From Anas platyrhynchos (Eukaryota > Chordata > Aves > Anseriformes > Anatidae): a stretch of DNA of 64,000 bases. Of this stretch, positions 1 through 10,706 are shown one piece after another. The translations under genes and the position numbers were made by a program. Each line of letters starts with the position of its first letter. Position 1 is the stretch's first letter. The notes under the pieces were generated by a model that had not been told where the DNA came from, searched no databases, and was given only the letters and a program-made list of their open reading frames with translations. The DNA is taken from the NCBI RefSeq assembly GCF_047663525.1, contig NC_092587.1:146560001-146624000 (forward strand), written 5' to 3'.

Positions 1-1676
1 TTCGATAGGTCATGCAGTTCCCAAGTAGCTCTGCATAAAGTCTGCTGTCGTGTGTGCACCAATGGCAGGCTTGGTTTGTAACCTTGGACATCAGTCCGTG
101 CTGAAGGGAGAATGAACTCTGCCAGAGGAGAAAATATCCTAGCTCCAGTTTACGTCAGCTAGAGAGCTTTAGAGCACTGTGGCATCTCTTCTTGCTGTGT
201 TTTTGTGTCAACCGGGTTATTTTTATGCAGGTTTGTTGCTTTTGTAATGAATGTCAGGAAAATTGGTGACACCTTAGACCGAGCACATTTCCTAGTATCT
301 CTCTGTTCTTTGGAGTTGCTATTCTTGAGATAAGTGTACCCCCACTGCTCGCAGGAGAAAGGCGACAGTATCCATTGTCTCTTGTCACGCAGGATTCAAA
401 AAGGGGAAGCATCTGAAAGTCTTTGCAATTCCAATTTTGAACGGTCAGGCATGGCACAAATTTGGTGTATGCTTGGTGTGCTTTGGGGGCTTTTCATTGT
501 TCCCCCTTCCCTCCTCCTCTTTGTCTTGTGTACTGATTTTTTTTCTCTCTTAGTTAAGTGGCTTTTTATTTGAAATAAAAAACAATTTTGTGGCTTTATA
601 GCAATTGTTTGATATAGCTATAGGCTGTTTTTGTGTTCTTACACTGGCTCTGTGATTGATGCTTTCTCTCTCCTGGATTACAGACATTACAGGTAGTATT
701 ACTGAGCACTAAGAAAGCAGTTGTCAGGTTTAATGCATGTTACAGTGTCGACTACAAACACTGTTTTTAGCGTTTGTGTTGCTTGTAAGAAAGTTCCTGA
801 GAATTCTGCAGAAATTAAAGACGTCAGCTTCCTTTTAAGAAGAATATTCTTTGGGTCTGGGAGTTACTGTTGGTCAATTTTTGAAAGGTTCGAATGAAAA
901 ATAACATGGAGAAAGGAGATCCTACTGTCTGCTCTGGGCTACAACGCAGAACATGTTGTCGTGCCACTGACCTTGAATTCTCTACCAGATTTTCCGCTCT
1001 TAACTTCTGCTTTTTCATCTGTCTGTTCTTTTGATCTGATGTCATTTTTTTTCAGCTGAGACAACACACATGATGATTCCAGTGTGAGGGAAATCCAGAT
1101 CTTTGGATCAGGCCAATATCCTCTGAGCACAATGAAATATTATGAAAAGATCTATGTACTCCTCTTGCCTTTTATTTTTCATATCGTCACCTATCTATCG
1201 TGCTGAAGCCTTACCTATTTTCAGGCATTTTGTGTTTGAGCTCATGTGCTTAGCACGCTGATACTCCAGTTTCCAGATGTCACTTCTAAACTGTCTCCTT
1301 CGGGCGTATAATGCATGCATACTTCCTGAAAAATGAAGTCTGAATGCTCTCCAGAAAAAGCAAAACTTGCAAACCCAGCTATGTATCTTTGGTGTGCAGT
1401 GCTTGGCTGTTGTGGAAAGAAAACTTTCTGAGGATGCAGGGTTTGCAGCACGGAAAACCGTGTCTTGGTGAATACTTCTTGGCTTCGAGTGATTGTAGTG
1501 GCTATTGCCATAATACTTTTGTACATGTGTCTGTAGGAAATTGAGTGAGTAGAAGGTTTACTTCTGTTAGTTTAAGACCAGAAAGGTTATCAAGTGATTT
1601 GACAGTGGGCTGGAAGTAAAGGTGTTGGTGAAGGATTACTGTTAGCAAACAACTCTTTGGACTTGATGGACTTTTG

Positions 1677-1731
1677 GACTTGATGATCCTTAAGGGTCCC
1701 TTCCAACTCAGGATATTCTATGATTCTATGA
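1677..1731 (+). mobile_element. CR1 LINE 3' end fragment
   Basis: It contains GATCCTTAAGGGTCCCTTCC followed by an ATTCTATGATTCTATGA tail, the hallmark of CR1 3' ends. The upstream part is too diverged to delimit. It shares a 55-nt identical block with the copy near 40.85 kb. Confidence 0.8.
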
Positions 1732-1880
1732 ACTCTAATCTGAGCAAACCGGCACAATAAACTCTGCCTGGAAGCTGAGGTATCAACAATTCAGATGACA
1801 AGTAAGGCATATTTTATTAAGAGTCAAAGAAATTAGCCTTAGAATAGCATAACTAGAACCTTGATAAATTCCCAAACTTT

Positions 1881-1906
1881 AAAAAAAAAAAAAAAAAAAA
1901 AAAAAA
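1881..1906 (+). repeat. Poly(A) run, 26 bp
   Basis: Uninterrupted A run. No gene-like sequence precedes it, so a processed retrocopy cannot be claimed. Confidence 0.85.
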
Positions 1907-3424
1907 GGACACTTCTGAGATTGTTTTTTACAGATCACATTTTTTACAGGCTACATCCAAGTGGTTCTTTGTGGCCCTAAAATCAGAACCGAATCACATA
2001 CATAGCCTCTGTGAAATCAGTAACAGCCCTCCACTACAAACGAGGCTTTTCTAAAATGTCTCACTTTCAGTAACGAGCTGCCAACTGCCCTGTAAACGTA
2101 ATCAGCAAGATTTTAAATTAAGTTTTATATACTCTTTTTCTCTTTCCTTTTGCAATTTCACGTTATAGCTTGGTCTACACTTGTTGATTCCCTGCTCTAC
2201 AAAGATGAGCTTCACCATGCTCTTGGTAGGTGATATCAGTGCCATCACTGACCAGGGTAGGAATGAGTACTCAGCCTGTGGGTAGAAGGTAAGTCAGCTT
2301 TTATTCACTACGGCACAGCGCTCTAAGGTTTTCTTTTTATTATTCATTGGAGAACTGGTCAATAATAAAGTGTGGTTATACCAGTCATAGTTCCTAGCAT
2401 GTTTAAAATTTGGTTAGGTCCTTGAATTAGATCATTTGTTTTATTGGTTGTTTTCTCTTTCTCTTTTTTTATTTATTTTTTAACATTACAATAAGTTTTT
2501 TCCTCTACTTCCTGTGTTTGTCCTCACCTCCCGTCCAAAAGGCAGACCTCATGGGTAACCAACCAGTTGCTGCCTCTGACTACTTTTACCTGGAGCCAGT
2601 AGTCAGTGTTTCCCTCCTGTTGCCCAGCTGCAGCTATGGTCAAGAGAAGCAAAGAAACATGTGAGAGGGAGTATCGAGTACTGAGTATGGGGTAAAAAGC
2701 CATCTCTTGCACTAAATCCCCAAGCAGTACTTAAAATTTCTGCTGTTAATCTGCCATACAGCTGGAAATAAGGCTATTCAGTGCGTCAGTCCCTGGTTCC
2801 CTTAGCTAAAAGCTCTTACAGTGTCCAGCTGCCCTGCAGATTCTGCCTAGATTTTAGTACCTTGAGCTCCACTCCTGCTTCTGCAGACTGAACAAAACAG
2901 GGAGGTCTTGGTTCCTGTCCACTATCCCACCCTGTTTGTCACTGCATGTGTGGCCCAGCCTGTTGCCTCCCTGGCAGTACTCGTCTGTTATCACATCCAT
3001 CCCCTGGCTCCTGCACCTATCCAAGGAGAGGAATATAAAATTCAGATTTTCTTTCAACCTAATTTGCCTGGTGTTTTGCACTCAAGGACCTAGCTAAGTT
3101 TTAAAAGTGTGATTAGGGAATACAAAAGTATAAGCACCCTTTATATAAAAGCCAACTTACATTTTCCACATCAGTTGAGTGAGGTTTCTCCAGTCCAGGT
3201 CATTAATATTGGTTGCCCTGTCTTTATGCAGTCTGGAACGTGTTTCTGGGAGTCTCCAGTCTCCAGCTCCGTAGCTTTGTGAACTAACTTGCAAAAGGAA
3301 AAAGATAAATTTCTTATTATTATGGTTTTCTTGGTAAAAGGTTTTACTAAAGATCTGGTAATGGTCTAAACCTGAATCTTGCATTTGGTGGAACAAAGTG
3401 GTTCTTGATAGCTGGCTACATTAT

Positions 3425-4445
3425 GTTGCATATGTGGTGGCTTTACTTGGGCAGGCAGCCGAGCTCCACCACAGCCACTCTCACTCCCCCTCCTCAAAGG
3501 GAAAGGGGGATAAAATGTGATGGAAAGGCTCAAGGGGTGAGGTAAGGACAGGGAGATCACTCAACAATTATCATCATGGGCAAAACAGACTCAGCATAGG
3601 GAGATTAGAGAAATGTATTACCTATTGCTAACTAGCTAGAGCACGGAGAAATAACAAACTACAAACACCTCCCCCATCCACCCTCTTCTACCTCCTTCCC
3701 CTGAGCAGCACAGGGGAACAGGGAATGGGGGCTGCGGCTGGTCCCTAACGCTTCGTCTCTGCCACTCCTTCATGGTCACTCTGCCCCTGCTCCACGTGGA
3801 GTCCCTCCCACAGGCAGCAGCTCCTCAAGCACTGCTCCCACACGGCTCCGTCCCACGGGGTCCATCCATCCCCCAGGAGCAAACTGCTCCAGCACGGGTC
3901 CCCCACTGGTGGGTGGCAGCTCCCCCCAGACCCCCTGCTCCTGCGTGGGCTCCTCTCCACGGGCTGCAGCTCCGGCCCGGGGCCTGCTCCTGCGGGGGCT
4001 TTCCATGGGCCGCAGCCTCCTCCAGGCCACATCCACCTGCTCCACCGGGGGCTCCTCCACCCATGGGGGGGCTGCAGCGTGGAGATCTGCTCCATGTGGG
4101 ACCCATGGGCTGCAGGGGGACAGCCTGCTCCACCAGGGGCCTCTCCACAGGCCGCAGGGGAACTGCTGCTGCGTGCCTGGAGCACCTCCTGCCCTCCTGC
4201 TGCACTCACCTGGGGGGCTGCAGGGCTGCTTCTCACTCCTCTCTCCCAGCTGCTGTTGTATAGTAAGGTTTCTTAAATCTGCTCTCACAGAGGTACAAAC
4301 AACATTTGTTTGTTTGGCTCTGGCCAGTGGCAGGTCCCATTGGAGCCAGCTGAAACTGGCCCTTATCTGACAGGGGCAGCTTCTGGATTCTCACAGAGGC
4401 CACCCCTTCAGCCCCCCACTATCAAAACTTTGCCACCCAATACAG
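3425..4445. mobile_element. Avian ERV/LTR-like interspersed repeat
   Basis: The block opens with a purine-rich segment (GGCAGGCAGCCGAGCTCCAC) and continues as a GC-rich stretch (3745-4270) with the word CTGCTCC about every 40-50 bp. It closes with CTATCAAAACTTTGCCACCC. I recall this layout from LTR-type endogenous retroviral repeats that are common in bird genomes; the family name is uncertain. No retroviral coding sequence is seen. Overlapping open frames on both strands (up to 170 codons) reflect the stop-poor tandem structure. Confidence 0.6.
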
Positions 4446-7400
4446 CATAGAAAGTAGAAACATAAAACATTCCAATTAAATGAGATTATTTGTTTTGTGA
4501 GGTAGCTGATGAGTCATAGAGGAGTCAGAATGGTTGTACCTTTCATTTGCACATCCTTAATTCGTTTAGGGTAAGTGCAATTCTCTTGCTTTGCAAGAGG
4601 AAAACAAATGCAGAGAACTTGTTCAGGATGTCCGAAAATCATGAATAAAATTTTAATCTCCAGGCTGTCTTTTGGTCTGCAGACTCAGTAAATGTGGTGC
4701 TTCACAGAGACTCTTTAGCCTTCGTTATCATCAGCAGCAATAAGTGTTGAGCCTTAACTAGCATTCCCATATTTCACAGTGTGTCCTAAACAAAAACATC
4801 AAAAATTATGTGCCTGTGTTTTTTTCTACTACCATGAATATTGTGAATCAAGAATATTGCAGACATAGGTTACTTTTTACACTGTACATGAGCCTTCAGT
4901 TTTCTAATTGCGACACATTTAGTAGCTAGTATAAATAGGGCTGCCTGTACAGAGCTGTGTCAAAATTCATGCTTTCCATTTAATTCACAGCCTTTGATCT
5001 CAGCTATTACATTCATTTATTTATTTTTTAACTCACAAGACAGCTATTTTCAGTTACATCACAGGCTGTTTTATTAATTAAATGTATAATAACCATAAAT
5101 TTGTCATGCTTCTGGGGCTTGCTTTGCCAGTGCAGTTTGGGCTGTTAGCGCCTTTGGCTTAAAACTTGCTGGCAGCGGTGTAGGTAAGCAAGAGGCCATG
5201 ATCTGAATGCTTGCCCAAATGCTAGTTTTTATCTTATCTTCAAGGTATGTTGAAAAGGGAGTGATGATAACTTATTCTATGTCCTGAAGTACGTTAGGTA
5301 TATATAGAAGCTACTTAATAACTTGCCCATTGTTACCCCCAAAGTTTGGGGCTGAATTTTAATTTTTTTAGTATGTAAAACTCATAAATTTCTACTTTCC
5401 AGTATTCTGTCAGCATGACAGCCTTCATTTTTATTTTTTTTTTTGTTTCTGTGGCACTCATATTTCAGTACAAATTGTTTTAATGGACTTAGGCAAAGCA
5501 AGAAATCTGGGTGACTGTATGACCAGCATGTTGGGTTTGCTGCACACAGCTCTGGCAAGATTTATGTGCTGTTTAATCGCTGAGACTATGTTGAAACCGT
5601 TGAAATAGGGCTGTGGTTGTTCTGAGTTCAGCAGACCTCTCTTACCATATTTCATTCAGCGATTTCATCAAGTGATAACAATTTTATTTCAGATAGCCTT
5701 TTCGTACTACAGTCTGGATGCTCCATGGATAGGTGGTAGGGAGTTGTTGCTTTGTTGGTTGTGTTGTTTTTTTTTTTCAGGAAGTCGCTTGTCATAAATT
5801 GGTTTTCATTAAAATTCTACCTATTAGTTATATTGAGTTAGTTTTTCAATTTTTCACCCTTTGAAATAAAGCCTTCAGATTTGATTGCCAGGACCTATTA
5901 AGAAACAAAAGCAGACTCCCTGCCCCAGCAGCCGGTTTGGCTGGTGTTAGCTGCTTGTTCCTACTCTAAAGGCCTGTCAGTAGGACTATAGGTGAACCTC
6001 CCCGGTACTTTGATTGGGACTGATGTCAGACTACTTGACTTTAAGTAGCCCCGATTGCTGTCTTTCAGCATTGACAAGTAGTGGTGATTTCACTCTTCCC
6101 AGTGTCCCTGCTGTTCAACATTTGGTTGTCTTGGTCTCCTCAGCTCTTCCAGAATTAGATGAACCTTGCTTTCTAGGCCTTCTCATTTAGTGTTCATCAC
6201 TAGCCTTACTGAGCAGTGGGCAGAAAAATGCTTCATCCTCATGCAAACACATCATTCTTCATCTCTCCAGGGAAGAGCTATCTGCCTTCCCTACATCACC
6301 ACTGAACATCCCATCGTGTCCATCTAACAGATGTCTTGGAAGGCTGCCACTGGTGGTTGCTGCTCGGTGCAACACGTCAGGAGGTCACCCACGTGGTCGC
6401 TGAAGAAATGCTCAATCCAGTGGGCAATGGACATTTATTTGGTCAGGGATGTTGGATTGGTGCTGAGAGTGAGGAAGATAACAGTTAATTTTTATTGCTC
6501 GAGGAGAAAGTTGAGAAAAGCATCTCGAAGACTTTGTCCTTTGTGGGCTTGGCAGCACGCCACTCTGTCGTGACGGTAGTGCGGGATTCCTTCTTTTATT
6601 CTAAAAGCTCTCAGCAGTGACGATTGTTCAAAGGACTTTTTCATTCCTTTCCACACTGCCTGTCGTTCATCATGCTTTTATTTTGAGGTATTTTTTTGAG
6701 GAACTGAGCCTCTGTGCAAGAACTTGCCAGGCATTATACCTTTCCCCCTCATTCAAGTGAATTTCCTGTAATTCTGCTGCTTTGAAGCTATTGCGTGGAT
6801 TTGTTTTCCAGCATCTCTGCGCGGAGTACAAAGGTCTGCCTTTGTTGCTGCCTGTGAGGTACTCTGCACATATTTGAGACTTACTTACATAAAAAAAAAA
6901 AAAGGGACACAAACAAAAGACCACTTTTTGTAGCAGGGTATTATAATTGGCCTAGTTTGAGGAGATTTTACTTTCCTACACAGCTCAAAACTGGCTGGAA
7001 GGTTGCGGGGCTACAGAATAGTGGCAGATGGTGACATACAGCTAATAAGCAGGGGCTTGTGCTCGGCTGTCAGTCAGAAGGCCTCAAAGCTTTTGAACAG
7101 AGGATTTCCATCCTGCCTCCTGCCAGGAGTTCAAGACCTCAAAGTGAAAATCCTGTGAGATACCATCTTCAAAGTAGCAGAATTAGAGGTAATTTCTCCA
7201 AAGCGCTGTATTAAAAAAAAAAAAAAAATCCACCTAAAAGGGCATACCTTTTTTTCAGATACCTCACTCCGAAGTGTATTACACTTGTGAAATTTGACAT
7301 TAACTACTGCTCACCGAGGAACACAGCCAGCATCTTAATTTGGGACAGGGGGAGGGGAGAGGAGAGGAGTGATTGGGAAAATTAGCTGCGGGGAACGCTG

Positions 7401-8849
7401 CCGCGGTGTCTGCGGTGTGCGGGGTGACTGATGGCTTTTTGCCCTCCCAGTGGCAGCAGAAATGCACAGCTGCCTGGCGTTGTGAGCCCAGCAATTCCCG
7501 CTGGAAGAACGGGTAGGAAATGGAAGCAAAGCACAATTCTCCATGGCACTGTGTAACAGCAAGCAGAAATGAGCTATGCAGATCAACTGGAAAGGGCTTG
7601 CTTGTGCTGAGCAGTTTTCTAATGTCTCTCTATTTAAGAAGGCTTTACCTGCAAGGGCTTCAGGTTTGTCCCATTATCTCAGAGAAATGTTCCCTCTACA
7701 AATATGAATAGCATTCCCTCTAAGACGCTTGTGCTGCTCTCTTCATACGTCTTGGAGAAACCCAGCCCAGGTGACTGCAGGAAACTGGGGTAAAGGCTGT
7801 TGTCCCAGCACTGTCTTGCTTGAAGTACTTGCTTGTGTACATAGCTTGCCCAGGAATGCACAATCCATGATGTGCAGAGCCCATAGCTCCTTAGTACCTG
7901 CCTGGAGATCCTAAACATTGCTACATGGCCACCAGTGATATTATCAGCTCTTCTGTCCTCTTAGGAGAGGAAAATGAAGTTCTCTTTTTTCCTTTTTTTT
8001 TCTTCCAGAGCCTAGCAAGGAGAGCTAAGGGCAGGCACATACCCACAAGAGAGATTGGAGAAGGGTAGCAGAGTTGGTGGTGGTCTCTTTTTCCATGCCT
8101 TACGGATCCTCCAGGCTTCTTCCTTGGGCTTGCTAGGAGTGGAGAGCACATTCAGTGACAATAGTTGCATGTTCTTTGTAGTTAAAGCTCCGCAGAGATC
8201 AGTTTGACAAAGGACCTTTGTATATTTAACACAGAAACGGAACATCTGATACTCTGACAGAGCCTGTCCGCGGTGACACTGCTGACAGAAATGCATGGGC
8301 TCTCAGGGTGCTGTTGGTTGGCAGAAAAAGAGATCCCTTTTTGGCTGTATTCTTACAAAGCCTCAGGAAAAGACTGCTTTGAGTGGTGTCTTTCTGATGG
8401 ACATGGAAGGAGGCTTCAGAATGTAGCTCTGTTGAGTTCAGAGAGCGTTTGCTCTTTGTGAAACACCTTGCCTTAACATTTGGAAACACTGGAGGTCAGA
8501 GGCTCTGGAGAGCTGCGTCTGTGCAGTGGCTGGTGGAGGGATGTGGTCCAGCTCGGGTTGTGTGCATATTGTGGCAGCATCAGTAGTGTACATCAACAGG
8601 AATCAGTGACTGAATGTCTAAGATGGAAAACATATGGTGTATGCGTTGTGTTGTTACTTAGAAAGGACTGAAATGCAATTGGAAAAGTATTTTTTAAATG
8701 TTAACATTTTTTTTTTTTTTGATGAGTGGTGTATTTCAGCGTGTACTGCTGCCTGTGAATTTCTTCCGAGATGAGCCCTCGCAGCTCCAGCGTTGTTATT
8801 GTGAACGGACGAAAAAACGCAGGACTGTTTTTGGTTTGTTTGTTCACAG

Positions 8850-8970
8850 TGCTGGTGTGCAGCCATGAAGGAAGCAGCCGGAGGTGCGGAGGACAGGGAG
8901 ACCTCCTTTCTGGTTCTCTGGGAGTCTTAGCGCACTGGGCATTCATGGCTGGAGCTGAGAAAACAAATGG
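8850..8970 (+). CDS. NAXD: NAXD penultimate coding exon
   Basis: The exon follows a pyrimidine-rich acceptor ending ttgttcacag and ends at the donor aatgg|gtatga. It starts with the last two bases of a Val codon, carries 39 full codons and leaves two bases (GG) for the next exon. It contains [14 protein letters not shown], the glycine-rich anion-hole and catalytic-Asp motif of the family. Confidence 0.92.
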
Positions 8971-10706
8971 GTATGAATATTAATTAATCACTTGTTAATT
9001 CTCAATTAACAATTTCAAAGACGGTGACTGTCTTAAGGCCAAGGGGCAGGCTGGTGTGCTCGTACATAAAGCCAACACCCACCTGCAGCTGGCTGCTGGC
9101 TCTTGTGTTAAATGGTGTCAGTTCCTCTCTGACTAGTTGGTCCCTATAGCTGTGTAGGCTTCCTGTGAAAGTAGCTTCTTTAAATAACACTAAAAGGAAC
9201 CTTAAGACAAGTAGTGAGGGAACAGCAGTCCCTTCCCAGTAAGTAATGAGCTGTAAACTGTAGACTGCAGTCTGAAGTAACGAAGCTTCAGACTTTTTCT
9301 TAGTCTAAATAGTCACTTAAAAAAAACACCCTTAGTTCGATCTTACTTTCAATAATTCATTATCCCTGTTAATGTGGAAATTGTTCACTAAGTAACGAGA
9401 TTTCCCCATACACCTTTCAGATATGTTGTCTCTTGGTGTGACTGCGTGCCCCTCTGGTCCAGTAGCAGTAGTAGCAGTACGCCCTTTGCTACTGTATGAG
9501 ATCACAGATTATACGAGAAGTCAATGTGGAGAGCTCCACTTCTTCTGCTGAAAAAATTCGGATATTACTGTCTCATTGTTTGTCTCTGCCAAAGCTTTTC
9601 TTTTCAGTGTTTCCTCCTATAGGAGTCTGTTGTTTTCTAGGTATCTCTTCAATCCTTTTTGACCTCGTTCAGTCTCAGGGGCGTGTTTGGAGACAAGATG
9701 TCCAGGGCTAAACACAGTGCTGAGCAAAAGCACGTAGCTCACTTCCCTGGTTTTTCTTTGGGCTCTTGGTTTTTGCAGCTTCTGACCATGAGTTTTGCCT
9801 TCTTGGGCTGCCCCACTGAGCGTGGCTGTCTGCAGTAATCACCAGAGCCTTGCTCCAGGTCCCAGCTTTCTCTAGTTGGTGTGTTAAATTCCAGATGTAG
9901 CATTCCTTGTCCCCTAGGGCTGGCTGCTGAATTATTCTGCTGTTTTCCTCTTCTCCGGGACTGCAAAAGCAGCAGAAGTGGCTCCCATGGCCTGTAAAAG
10001 GTGCTTTGGAGGTGCCAGGTCCGTGCTTCTCCATTCAGTGCCTGAGCGATGGGGACCGAGATGCTCTGTCAGGCAGCTTGTAAACGTAGAAAGCATTAAG
10101 AGAGTGTGCCTTAATTTCTGGTGTGGCCCACAGTTGTCACCATACTCTCTGTAAGCTGATTTAATGAAACGTGATGGCTCCCAGTGCAGTCGGTGAGGTG
10201 TTTACACATCATCTGAGTCCGTGAGGGGCCACCTGGTTGTCCGTGGCCATGGAACACCTTCTGACCCGCTTCCTGAGCACGTGTTTTCCTTTTGCATCCT
10301 TCAGCACTGTTGTTGTTTCTTAGTCATGTGCTGAGCCATGGGAAGAGAAGCATGAGTTAAAAAATCCCCAGCCAAGGATGCTCTGCAACACAAGAGTTTA
10401 AGAAATGCAGGATTTTTTCTCAAGAGTCTTTCCCAGCAGGGCTGACAAACGTTTATGGGTACAAAGATTACGCCTGCCACCTTACGAATTACACAAAGCT
10501 GCTTTAGAAAAGCAGTGTTCAGATATTGTTTGTAACTGTGTTTGTTTCCTTTTAGTCAAAATCCCTTCCTGGTGGCTGCGTTTGGAGCTTGCTCTCTTAC
10601 GAGGCAGTGTAACAACCAAGCCTTCCAAAAATTCGGACGTTCAATGACTGCCTCTGACATGGTTTCAGAAGTTGGAACAGCTTTTAACAAACTTTTCGAA
10701 ACCTGA
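8850..10706 (+). CDS. NAXD: NAD(P)HX dehydratase, 3' part of gene (last two coding exons)
   Basis: NAXD (also CARKD) is the ATP/ADP-dependent dehydratase that repairs S-NAD(P)HX, the hydrated form of NAD(P)H, working with the epimerase NAXE. It belongs to the ribokinase-like YjeF C-terminal family. Two exons are visible: 8850-8970 and 10556-10706, joined across a 1585-bp GT-AG intron with the phase preserved (GG|T gives Gly). Exon 8850-8970 holds the family signature [18 protein letters not shown], whose GxGD contains the conserved catalytic Asp. The last exon encodes a segment starting [19 protein letters not shown] and ends in FNKLFET-stop, essentially the C-terminus I recall for vertebrate NAXD. 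The N-terminal two thirds is not found in the window. The gene converges on CARS2, as in mammals. Identification is firm; completeness is not. Confidence 0.93.
10556..10706 (+). CDS. NAXD: NAXD terminal coding exon with stop codon
   Basis: The acceptor is gtttccttttag. The first T completes the Gly codon begun in the previous exon, and 49 codons follow before TGA at 10704-10706. The segment [20 protein letters not shown] and the ending NKLFET match the vertebrate NAXD C-terminus. An ATG-initiated frame starting nearby at 10405 covers the same bases in a different frame and is a shadow. Confidence 0.92.

Larger units (their letters stand above)
1..8849. other. Region without recognised exons (NAXD intron/upstream)
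   Basis: I found no convincing coding exon on either strand. The first recognisable NAXD exon begins at 8850 and needs an upstream exon ending in a single G, so much of this stretch is probably NAXD intron. I looked for conserved NAXD blocks (the ADP/ATP-site and VIDADG-like segments) and did not see them, so the upstream exons are either left of the window or were missed by eye. The stretch contains a CR1 3' end near 1.7 kb, a 26-bp poly(A) at 1881-1906 and an ERV/LTR-like repeat at 3.4-4.4 kb. The rest is AT-rich unique-looking sequence with only short chance reading frames. Confidence 0.5.

Noticed and set aside
334-573. Possible NAXD exon around 390 (contains IQKGE, similar to a NAXD VQKGE motif)
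   Set aside because: The flanking residues do not match NAXD, and no acceptor/donor pair with the needed phase fits. Coincidence is likely.
5101-5190. Exon-like segment between a cag acceptor and a gtaagc donor near 5.1 kb
   Set aside because: The enclosed sequence has stop codons in relevant frames and no similarity to NAXD.
10405-10647. ATG-initiated frame at the NAXD last exon
   Set aside because: It is a shadow frame; the genuine NAXD frame begins at the 10556 acceptor and ends FNKLFET.
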